From assembly GCA_033807775.1 (NCBI GenBank), contig CM066314.1, positions 153,439,429 through 153,503,428 on the forward strand: a stretch of 64,000 bases of DNA. The letters run 5' to 3'. Made by a program: the position numbers and the translations under genes. Shown one piece after another: positions 46,923 to 56,761 of the stretch. How positions within the stretch are numbered: the first letter of the stretch is position 1; every line of letters begins with the position of its first letter. Source of the stretch: Saussurea involucrata. Lineage: Eukaryota > Streptophyta > Magnoliopsida > Asterales > Asteraceae. Under the pieces are notes generated by a model. It did not search any database. It was not told the DNA's origin and was given only the letters and a program-made list of their open reading frames with translations.

Positions 46923-48381
46923 TGTAACAACCCACTCCAAAACATGCCAAAACCAGACATATATAATATTAAATCGCCAAAACTTGGCCCAAGGTTCACA
47001 CCATCAAAATTCAAAACTTTGGGTTCGCGGAACAACCCTAATTACAACTGAGAGTTTCTAATAACAAAAATGTAAAGGAAGTCCACTAATGCCAAGCCAT
47101 GCCCGCTCTCACGCTTTCTCTTTACCACTAGAGGAATTGCCCTTAACCTGCTTACCTGAAAAGGGTTTCAGTTTTGAAAATGCGAGGGTTATACCACAAG
47201 GTCTAGTGAGGTCCCTCAATTACATCCACATCACATATAGCAATTAAAGAGTTTTGCGAAACATAAATCAATAGAAAGTTTGGCAACCAACATATGGGAC
47301 ACACCCCCCATAAACATCACACTATAACATATGGGCCACACCCCCCATAAGCCTCATGCCATAACATATGGGACACACCCCCCATAGGCATCACACCATA
47401 ACGTATGGGACACACCCCCCATATACAGCACACCATGCATAAGTAATTTATATGCGACATTCATTAAGCGAACACACAAGTACAAGTAAATGAACAAGTA
47501 CCATCAAGCTTTAGTTAGAAAAACTCACCTGACACGCTTACTTTCCTTTTCTACTCAGATAGGCACTTCCACTCGGTTTCCCTGAATGAATGGGCACAAC
47601 GTAAGTTGATTACTCAATTATCCTGACACACACACCTTTCCGGACAACACCCTTTCCGAACAACAGCCTACCCGGACAACACCCTATCCAAACAACACCC
47701 TATCCGGACAACACCCTATCCGGACAACACCCTATCCGGACAACACTCTATCCAGAATTTCCAACCCTCCGGACACACACACGACTACCAGACACTTACC
47801 CGGAAACCTTCAACCGTTCAATGTGTCCGGACGTCCCGAAAGTTATCCGGACGTCGACCTGTCCCTTAATTGGTCTGATTAATCCCAGAAATGGCCGAAA
47901 TCTCACAGATGAAGATTAACAACTACATCACGGTCACTGAACTCAACAATTACTGAGATCTTAGCAACAACAACACGGTAAAATGCCTAATTTCTCTCAT
48001 TAAGCTTCAAACCCAACTTTAACAAAAACCCACATAGGTATTAAATCTTTAATCAATAATTCCACAACTGAAGATAGAGAAAGGAAATTACCTGATGGAT
48101 TCTTTGCTGAAAACGAATCCCCAACACACCCCTTTTCTTTGATTTCCAACCTTGATGACTCTTTCTCTCCAAAACCCACAAGAGCTCCAAAACCCTTATT
48201 TCCTTTCTCTCTCAAAAACCCAGCCGTCAACCACAAACAATTCAGGAGAAAATGACTCTCCTAGGGTTTTGTGCCTATTTTATACCTTATCCCACATTTA
48301 CAAAATACTCCCCTTGACTTCCATTTAATAAACTTCCACCACAAAACTTGGAACCCTTCCTTTTTGGACACGGTTACTACA
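46923..48381 (-). mobile_element. Solo LTR, family 1 copy C, target duplication ATCAG
   Basis: On the - strand it starts tgtagtaaccgtgtcc and ends ggagtgggttgttaca. ATCAG flanks both sides exactly (46918-46922 and 48382-48386). Inside are a tandem array of atatgggacacaccccccat (47287-47422, four copies, about 39-bp period) and a ccggacaacaccctat array (47635-47765). Inserted into a Copia interior. Confidence 0.9.
47287..47422. repeat. 39-bp tandem repeat inside LTR copy C
   Basis: Four copies of acatatgggacacacccccc followed by cata, with short variable linkers (gcatcacaccata and similar). Equivalent C-run repeats of different unit occur at the same place in the other two LTR copies. Confidence 0.85.
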
Positions 48382-48386
48382 ATCAG

Positions 48387-49480
48387 AAGTCACTATCATT
48401 TGATATGGAGCTTCAATGAACAAATTCAAACACTAAACGGATTGACTCAGAAAGCACAAGTGTTTTCAAGAAATTAATCAATGATTAGAAAGTTTAATTA
48501 TGAAGAACAAGTCACAATTATTAGTCTGAATAAGAATTGAATCATTGAAATGAAATGACGTTCATTGAAATCAAATGAGAATCCAAACGAGTGTATTTCC
48601 ACCAAAAAATTCAACGAATATATGAGACGTGGAAATAACTGTTTCAACAAAAATGTAACACGTGGCAATTTTGGAATTTATATATGGGAAAAACAAACAC
48701 AAGTAAGTTTTTCAGAATAAACTACCACGGTTCTTTGTTATGCACAAAACCATTTAAAATCAACTTCTAAAGCATGAAAAACATTTGAGCACATAGAAGT
48801 AGTTTGAACATTTGAAAGATTTGAATCATTCTAAAGTTGTTCTTCTTTTAAATGATGAAGGTTTAAAATTCAGAGATTTTACCTTTGCATTTAGCATGAT
48901 TAGATTGGCATTCTCCCCCTCAAATTGAGCATTAAATCTCATTTAAGCTCACTTTGAAATCAGATATCCTGTAAAAATCAAAAGGTGTTGGTAATCATCT
49001 TTGATGATTCCTCATTTGTTAGGAATATCCAAAAGCACTAATAATTCAAATTTAAAAAAAAATGCAGGGGGTCAGAGTTTAGAAATACCAGTAAAAAAAA
49101 TGCAGGGGTCTGATCTTTTGAGTCTCTGAAAACTCCACAGAGCTCTGATGATGATTTTAGTGAAAAACTTTATGTCCAGTAGATGTATACTGACTTTAGC
49201 AGAGATTCTGACCAAGAATAACACTGATTCAGACCAATCTCAAAACACGAACATTGTTCATCTTTGTCTTAGGAATCCAACGCATCTGGACTCATCAAAT
49301 TTGGAGTTTCGAGGAGGGAGTTCTGTTGAAAATACGACAGGTGCGCAAAGCTGACAACAAGTACTAAGAAGTTGGGCTACGGGCTCTGAGGTTCAGTCAC
49401 AGAGGTTCCGTCCACAGAGGCTCTGTCAGATTTCACAGAGGCTCTGTGGTGAACAGTACCACAGAGGGTGGTCGCAAAGG
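48387..49480 (-). mobile_element. Non-coding interior of a - strand Copia element, part 2
   Basis: It continues part 1 after the solo LTR. It contains another polypurine-like motif (ccccctcaaattgag near 48917) and cagggg repeats. Near 49384-49470 is a cluster of palindromic cacagaggctctgtg-type blocks. No gene read. It borders the NAA15 fragment. Confidence 0.45.
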
Positions 49481-50466
49481 TTGAGCCAAATAAAACAAGG
49501 TCCACAAAAGCGTTGAAGGCGGCTCTTTCTCCGACCTTCCAGGGTATGCACCAGTTGTCTTAAGTGATTCCTCCAAATCAAGGAGCAAAATTTCAAGAAT
49601 ATTGGCCTTGCCAGGATGATCGTATAGAGGAGATAGGTCAGAGAAAAGTGAAGGGACTCCCTTCGTTAGAAGAGGCCGAACATAGTTATCTACGGCATCC
49701 CGGAATTTTACATCTTCCAGAAAATCTAATGGGATTCTCTTCACAGCAGAAGACCAAGTGTATTGCTGACCAAGAGACTTGTATAAAGCGTCCAACTGAT
49801 CCATTTCATCAAGGGAATATTGGCCAATCTTTGAATGTAGTCCAACACACGTTTGCAGTCCTTCATAGTATCTGTAGTTGTCTGGATTCATGGATAGCAG
49901 AACTCTATACAATATTTCACCTTCTTCAAGACGATTAAGCTTCACAAAAAGAGAAACATCCTCTTCCTTGTAGGATAATTTATCAACAATCTTGAATTCT
50001 TTCTTGCGCAACTCCTGAAGAGCTTTCTCAATGGATCCACATTCCTCCAATAAAGATATCTTGTATAAAAGCATTTCCCCATGTTCACACCGTTCGTTAT
50101 CAGGAGGATAATCATCCTCAAGAGTCCCTTCATATGCTTCTAGAATATCAATGGCTTTTGATGCATTTGAGTTCAAATGATGAGAAACTGCAAAACCGAT
50201 CCAATTCATGCGATGATTTGGTTTTAATGTCAACAACTGTTGTCTAGTTTCGACAAAAACTGCTAAGTCACGCATTTGTGCCTGTAAAAGCGATAGGTCC
50301 CTCAATATTTCAATGTTGTCAGGATCTATCCGCAGAGCATTGCGGTAACATTTTATTGCCTCCCTATACTCTCTGTCTGACCGGTACATAAGACCATACA
50401 CGTGCCAACAAACATGACTTTTCAAGTCATTCTTTAATCCCAACCGTACTAGCTCGTATGAGAATC
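49481..50466 (-). pseudogene. NAA15: Intronless fragment of NatA auxiliary subunit NAA15
   Basis: NAA15 is the ribosome-bound TPR scaffold of the NatA N-terminal acetyltransferase. About 328 codons are open with no stop: it opens SYELVRLGLKND, then TPR-like helices (EYREAIKCYRNALRIDPDN, RDLAVFVETRQQLLTLKP), NASKAIDILEAYEG, NPDNYRYYEGLQTCVGL, YTWSSAVKRIPLDF, TKGVPSLFSDLSPLYDHPGK, and closes EKEPPSTLLWTLFYLAQ. The full protein is near 900 residues, so both ends are missing. The host gene has many introns in plants I know of, so an uninterrupted 980 bp suggests a reverse-transcribed or captured piece. It is abutted by a Copia interior on one side and a Gypsy LTR end on the other. After LAQ the frame runs into repeat DNA. 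Confidence 0.85.
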
Positions 50467-50961
50467 ATTTTATATTAAAGCTTTCATCACGGGATTTGTG
50501 TGTGTTGGAAAATGGGTGGGTTGCACCTCAAGTAAAACCTTTTGAACTCATGATTTAAATTGCATCTCTCCCTCGTCTTATGAATTAAATGATCATGATA
50601 AAACTCTTGAACTCACTAGGCGTTAGCCTAACCCTTTTTGTTTGTCGGCATGTGCAACAGGTTTCGGTTGGGATATAGTCTAGTGACACTGTGAAGAGAT
50701 GAGTGATAGTAGTGTGCACGAGAAGTGAATTGCTTGGTGAAGTCTTCCGAACGTATTTTGGGGGATTAGCAACTTGTAATTGTATTAAGTAACACCCGAC
50801 TTTATTTGGTCACCTAGTATGACTTGAATTATTAATTGTGAGAGGTATTATGTTTATCTTGAGGTAATTCCAAGAATGGCTTGTAGAAGGAAATTTATTC
50901 CTTAACTGATTATTTTTATCGAAATTTTATTTAGTTGCTTTCCCAATTCGATAGTGTTACA
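50467..50961 (+). mobile_element. 5'-truncated Gypsy LTR, family 2
   Basis: Matches 41923-42419 in the same orientation and ends gatagtgttaca. Its left border coincides with the NAA15 fragment, so one insertion or recombination joined them. Confidence 0.75.
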
Positions 50962-51580
50962 GAATGGGATTCGGTTCAACCTCAACGACGAACCTACAAA
51001 GTAACTTAAATCAAGCCCTATGGGTGTGGGTATGGGATTCGGTTCAACCTCAACGTCGAACCTACAAAGTTGTTAACAATGAAGATTGTGAATCGGTGTT
51101 TGGATGGAAGGAGAGTATTGCCAGGGTAAGAATAGAGATGGGAAGATACATAGATGTTTTATATAATTTTTTAATACAAATATTATATATTGGTGCTATT
51201 GTCTGGATTATGCTATGTATCAAGATCTCATCCCTATATCTTTGTCGGAGGGAAGCTACGTCTCCGTGGATCTTCTCCTCGAGGGGCTGGTTTCTCTATG
51301 ACGAGGGTGGTATATCCGTTCTAGGTGAGAATGGGGGCATGGGGCTGATCTGTCTGTGCATGTTACATATATATAGGGTTGGGTTATGGTAAGAAGGGGT
51401 CTCCACCCTTGGATGCACTCCACCTTTGAGATGCACAGAGATGAAGAGATGCACCACATCGATTCTCATGAGAAGCGCAATTCATGGGGTTGGATGAGAT
51501 TAAAAGTGACAAATGGTTTAGATCTTTTATTACTTTCTCACATTTAACTTTTATTCTCACACGATCTCTATCTCTCTCTC

Positions 51581-51638
<58 letters not shown>

Positions 51639-51830
51639 GCGTTTCTTTTGCAAACCAAACAATCTGTACAAACTTTGTAAACCACTATATTAGGCAACAA
51701 CAAATATATTTATGGTAATTATTATCATTCATTAATAATGATTGTGATATATATGGAAGATGATTAAGTTCATTAGTTATGATCATTTTTTAGATTAGGA
51801 AACATAATAAAATCATATATTGTAACGTTC
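50962..51830. other. Repeat-rich spacer, no gene
   Basis: Contains a direct repeat (atgggattcggttcaacctc and following, at 50963 and 51031). A stretch at 51400-51570 is related to 43040-43270, and a compound (CT)n(TA)n tract lies at 51568-51634. After it, gggtgcgtttcttttgcaaa begins another TA-bounded repeat. The ORF at 50964-51392 has no recognisable protein content. Confidence 0.4.
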
Positions 51831-52214
51831 CAAAAATTACAAGGAATTTAAATTTTCAAAAATAATGCATTTCACTATAATCAACCCACAAGTTAACAAA
51901 TCCCATTACAATAAGAATAAACGTCGTTGGTTTAAACCGTCAACAAAGTTTAAGCAGCGGAAAAGTTGTATAATTAAATCCCCATTTAATAAAAATTTAA
52001 CTTAAACAGTCTTCGCCTTGCGCCCGTGTGTACCGTCATACCCGACTGCTACTCGCACCTGAAAACATAAGATTTTGGGAAGGGGTAAGCACAAGGCTTA
52101 GTGAATTCAAACCATAAATAGGATCGCAATTATATCAGCATCACCCTTAAACAGCTAGTTTTCGCAACCAACTCATACCATGCAATCACGTCTTGCACCC
52201 GAATTTATATATAC

Positions 52215-52490
52215 CAAAAATACCAGCACATATATTTCTTGGAACATCCATCAAGAAAATATATCACATTTAATAATAAGCCTTATACTTCTTGGAACGA
52301 CCATCAAGAAAATATAATCGCAACTCATTATACAACCACATATACTTCTTGGAACAACCATCAAGAAAATATATCACCATTAATAATAAGCCTTATACTC
52401 CTTGGAACGACCATCAAGAAGATATAATCGCAACTTATTATACAACACATATACTTCTTGGAACAACCATCAAGAAGTACATCGATCACA
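52215..52490. repeat. Tandem repeat inside the Gypsy LTR
   Basis: Five copies of cttggaacnaccatcaagaa, alternating with ataataagccttatac and cgcaactcattatacaac segments, a period of about 60 bp. It produces repetitive false frames. Confidence 0.85.
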
Positions 52491-53675
52491 GTTCAATATA
52501 TATACACAATTATATATGCCCCATAACACAATAACATCAATAGACAATCATAACTATCACACTCGAGCTATAGTAACACCAATATAATTCCCATCCTATA
52601 TAGTGAGAGAACTCACCTCAAAAGCAAAGCTTATGTCCTCAACAGCAGCACGAACCGGCCAACACCAGCTCACCTTTTTCCACCTAAATAAGTATTAACA
52701 AATATCAAAGTGACGCCCCAACCCAAAGCCACGACTACTAAATTATAAAATACATTTTCCAGTTTTTACTCTCAACACACAGGTCTGTTCGGGACCTGTT
52801 TAACCCCTTATAAACTGATAAATCCAGAAATATTTTTCCATAATCACAAAGTCCCATGTCTTAGGGTTCCAGGGACATATCGCATGCGCTCTAACTATTT
52901 TTCTACAATTTACTATGGATTTTACAAAACCGACTTGCAGCACAGTGAAAAACAGGACCTTTCAGTACAACACAGCAATTTAACACTAGCTATGGTCCAA
53001 AATGGTTTTTCCGTAAAACATATGAAACTTACTAGACTCAGAATGGGAGCTTTTGGCACTAACTTCACCCCAAAACGATATTCCTAGAAAAAGTTATGGC
53101 TTTCCCAAAATAGTGGCAGAAACTGTGAATTTCACATGAAATGACAAATGTTGTTTATAAACCCATTAAGACATAGCTTAACCCAAACAGACCCGAACAA
53201 CCTACAAGCTTACTGGAAAGGGCTATACTACGCTGGATAACAACGGTGCACTACCCACTGCCGCCTCCGGCGGTGGTGGTGGTTGGCGGCGGCGACGGTG
53301 GTTACGGTAACACCCTCGGCGAAACCTCTCAACACCGTCCATCCTGACTCACCCGCAATCTCACACCCGCACACAACCACACATCCGCACATACACGCAC
53401 CCCCCCTGGTGTCACCCGACGGCGTGCAGCGCAGCCCCACCGCCGGCAGCCGTGGCTGCGGCGGTGGTGGTGGCGGTTTACCAATTTCCGACGAAGAAAC
53501 ACTAATTAAAACGAACGGAAATACTTACCTTGACGCGACCTTCTTCTTCTACTTTTCCGACCGAACCCGACGGTGTTTCTCTCATGCCGGAGACCTCCTT
53601 CCTCCTCCTCTCCACTCTCGCTCTCTTTCTCTCTCGGTTTCCTTTCTTTCTCTGACCGACGACAACAAAAGGGGC

Positions 53676-53693
53676 GGGGGGGGGGGGGGGGGG
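53676..53693 (+). repeat. Poly-G run (18 G)
   Basis: Eighteen consecutive G follow ggggc, within the Gypsy LTR. It could form a G-quadruplex, and its length may be unreliable in assemblies. Confidence 0.9.
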
Positions 53694-53996
53694 AAGGGAA
53701 AAGCCGTAGGGTTTAGTTTTCTATTCTTACTTCTTCTTTGCTTCTAAGTCACGACACCAATCATCAAAAATAATATGGGTTTCGGTTATGAATTTGCATG
53801 GGCCGAAACCAAGACTTTTGGCCCTTTAACACTTTTAGTCCCTCAACTACACCCTTCTCGCAAACTAACCACGTTTTGACAGGTTTAACAATTTGGGTCC
53901 AAATCGTCTAACCCCGTTACTGGAAACCCCGATAAATCAAACTTAAAAGAAAAGAATTAAAACAAAGAAATTACATACCGGGATACGGGCTTTACA

Positions 53997-55713
53997 ACTC
54001 TCCCCCACTTGGATTAGACTTCGTCCTCGAAGTCTAGACCGGCGAATAACTCAGAATAGTTCTCGCGCCTCTCCGCTTCGGGTTCCCACGTTCACTCGAA
54101 CCCCTTCGGTGCGGCCACTGGACTTTCCTCAACTAGAATCTAAATTTCTCACCCCGTCTAGAAATTCTCGAATACTTTTCTTACTAACAAAACTCCTTTA
54201 AGGACACTGAAAATATGATCGGAAGAACACTCCAACAACTGGATTCATTCCTAGTCAAACGACTTCGATTGCCTCCCAACCTTAGATGTTCCATACATCC
54301 CAATTCAACTTTCGAGCTCTAACCATTCTAAAGGTGTTCACCAATATACCTTATAGGATACTCGAATCCGATCATTCCTACCATTACTGCCGATTAACTT
54401 CCACGAGTTCTAATAGACTCCCAAAATGTATTTCACATGGTTCATCAAACCAGTAAGCTTATAATCATCCTCGAAGGTCATTCCACCATAACCATTCATC
54501 ACAATTAAGCATCTCAGGGTTACTACTACCATCACCATAACCTAGACTCGCGGTTTTAAAACGCGTTCGATAGGGAAGGTCTCAAGTTCCTCTTATAAGG
54601 CAACCTTTGTTCCCCTCCCCAACCAATGTGGGATCTTACAATTTCACTATAATTATTTAAAATCAGCTACAAATCTCCGATTACACTAAAGGTGTTTGGC
54701 CTCAAGCCCAAAAGTTGACACCTAAATATACTACTTACTTCAAAAAGGTTACTGCGCATTTTTTTCTCTTAATTACAAAGGGCATCCTTCCCTTAACCGA
54801 CACTATTCGGCCTACCGTATCAACACGTGTGGAATACCCAATCCTCCACCATCTACTTATCCCCCACGCTCGCTCTAGGAAACCTAGTTACACCGTATCA
54901 AGATACACCTTAACGCCTACCTCCCAGGTACGTCTCAAGGCCCGGCACATCGGAACTACCTCTCAGGTAAGTGCCCAAAACTATATCCTCTTAGTGCCTA
55001 CTGGAAAGTCAAGGTCATAACACATGAATACCGGGGTCCCACCCCGAGATACCCAACCGACCATTACCAATGACTGACTGTCATGACCAAGGATCCAATG
55101 CAAACCATCCACCAACAACGTGCCTATCCCGGAATGACTCACTCACCCAAACATGTAAATACTCAAACTGACACACAACACTTAAAAGCGCCTTTCCCAA
55201 AATTCTACAACACAATCCATATAAGGATTGGAAACACCAGAATTATATAATGCAATTTTATTTTCAAAATCAAACTTTTTGCTTGACTTAGCCGGCATTC
55301 TACGTCTCGACTCGTACTACTCCAAATCTCTCCAGTCCACTATCGTCATCCGGACATTTAAACCTCTAAGGGCAAGTTGGAATTCACGTCAAAATAACTT
55401 ACGGCTTTTCCTTAAAACAAAGTCGTCTCAAAAGCCTATAATTCTAGCTCAATCATCAATCTTGACCCGAAACGGCCTACTTAAAACAACTATTACATCA
55501 TCAACCTCAACCACAAATGGACAGCCTAGCCGTCCTATACTACGGCCCAAACGCTCACTACAAGCGTGAGGCACGAAATAATGGGTAGCCCCGCTATCAA
55601 ACATCACTACAGTAGACACCGAGTTAACTAGGAACGTACTAAATCTCACAGCTTAAGCAAAAAGCAATTACATACAATAATCAATAACAGAAAACAAGTG
55701 ACCGAATATACCT
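53997..55713 (-). pseudogene. Internally deleted, degenerate Gypsy (chromovirus-like) interior
   Basis: Two anchors are readable on the - strand. At 55649-55449 is an aspartic protease segment with VVMFDSGATHYFVPHAC and GRSIGRLGCPFVVEV. At about 54135-54014 is the end of the polyprotein with TWEPEAERRENYSELF and DFEDEV*, as in chromodomain-bearing Gypsy integrases. Only about 1.3 kb lies between them, where RT, RNase H and most of the integrase should take over 3 kb. That stretch is full of stops. gag and the 5' LTR are absent; the 3' Copia element begins at 55715. Confidence 0.75.
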
Positions 55714-55714
55714 G

Positions 55715-56681
55715 TGTTGATCCAAACCCTCAGTGATTTGATAATGACCCTCTCTTATATACTTAGTGAAAATTGTAAGTAAACAATATGTATCAGAGTT
55801 TCACTATCGCTGATAAGTACTAAGATCTTACAGTACCGCTGATAGGAACTCTCGCTCTTTAAATTAAACATTCAGCGAACACTGTTCACCATTAATGCTC
55901 TGAGTATTTTCAGTCATTATGGTGATCGCTGATAAGTTAGTTGTTTACTTATGATCCCTGAAGACAAGTTTCACGTCAACATAGGTTCTACGCTGAAGTC
56001 GAAGATCAAGCTCAAGAACCAGCGACAAGTCTCCTAATGAACTGATGCGGATCAGCGAAGACTCAGATTTGTCCACTCAACGTGAAGTATCAAGTACAAG
56101 ACTTCAGCTATCGCTGAACTTTATCATTCGCTGAATAGAAAATGATAATGCTCTGAATCAACGAAAGCTGATCATGAAGTCCTCCATACAAAGTACTTTT
56201 GTCTTAACCACCCTTGCACGACTCCGTACGAAATGTCAGAAAAGAACCTCCGATTATCTGAATTCGTACAACCACTCTGACACTACACTGTTCATACATG
56301 CGGCTACTAAGGTTGTCAATAAAGGTCAATGACATGCAACCAACCAGCTGATGACACGTGTAAAGTGTATACTGACTTGCATTAAATGCATGCAGTATAT
56401 AAAGAGATGAACCCACTTCATTTGAAGTAACTTGCTAACTCTAGACAAGTTCAATCTCTTATCTCAAGATAGGTTATTATTAGTAATTTTCTTCTCTCTC
56501 TTAGTGCAAGAAACCTTAGTGTTCCAACTTGTTTAGATTTAGGTTTATCCTTAATCTTGTTTCCGCAACAAGCTGTAAATTGTTAATGATTTATCAATAA
56601 ACAATTTAGAAAAGTAAAATATGTGTGTTTGTATTCAACCCCCCCCCTTCTACAAACTTGTATAGGCCTTCGGGACCAACA
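55715..56681 (+). repeat. 5' LTR of the SIRE-like Copia element
   Basis: 967 bp from tgttgatccaaaccctc to cgggaccaaca, with matching TGTTG/CAACA tips. It contains a G-box-like gacacgtgtaaag (about 56354), a TATA box (56396-56403) and repeated tcgctgataag motifs (55807, 55836 variant, 55926). Confidence 0.88.
56396..56403 (+). promoter_or_regulatory. TATA box in the 5' LTR
   Basis: TATATAAA in the context gcagtatataaagagatga. It would start the genomic RNA about 30 bp downstream, leaving a long R-U5 before the LTR end at 56681. A canonical CACGTG lies about 40 bp upstream. Confidence 0.6.
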
Positions 56682-56683
56682 AG

Positions 56684-56695
56684 TGGTATCAGAGC
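56684..56695 (+). other. Primer-binding site (initiator tRNA-Met)
   Basis: tggtatcagagc, two bases after the LTR end, is the standard complement to the 3' end of plant initiator tRNA-Met used by Copia elements to prime minus-strand DNA synthesis. Confidence 0.92.
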
Positions 56696-56761
56696 AGATT
56701 TGTTTAATCTCATCAACAATATCTAATCTAAGATATTTCTCTTCCTTGCTATTATCTGAAA

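Larger units (their letters stand above)
51831..53996 (-). mobile_element. Gypsy 3' LTR, - strand (2.17 kb)
   Basis: On the - strand it runs from tgtaaagcccgtatcc to tttttggaacgttaca. Immediately before it on that strand is the polypurine tract aagtgggggagagt and the end of an integrase, so it is a 3' LTR. It contains a tandem array (52215-52490), CCGCCG-rich stretches and an 18-G run (53676-53693). The local ORFs are by-products of these. Confidence 0.85.

Noticed and set aside
50964..51392. 142-codon + strand ORF after the LTR fragment
   Set aside because: Contains a direct repeat and a run of hydrophobic codons from AT-rich DNA. No homologous protein recognised.
53283..53747. 154-codon Pro/His/Gly-rich ORF
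   Set aside because: Within the Gypsy LTR, built on CGGTGG repeats and an 18-G run.
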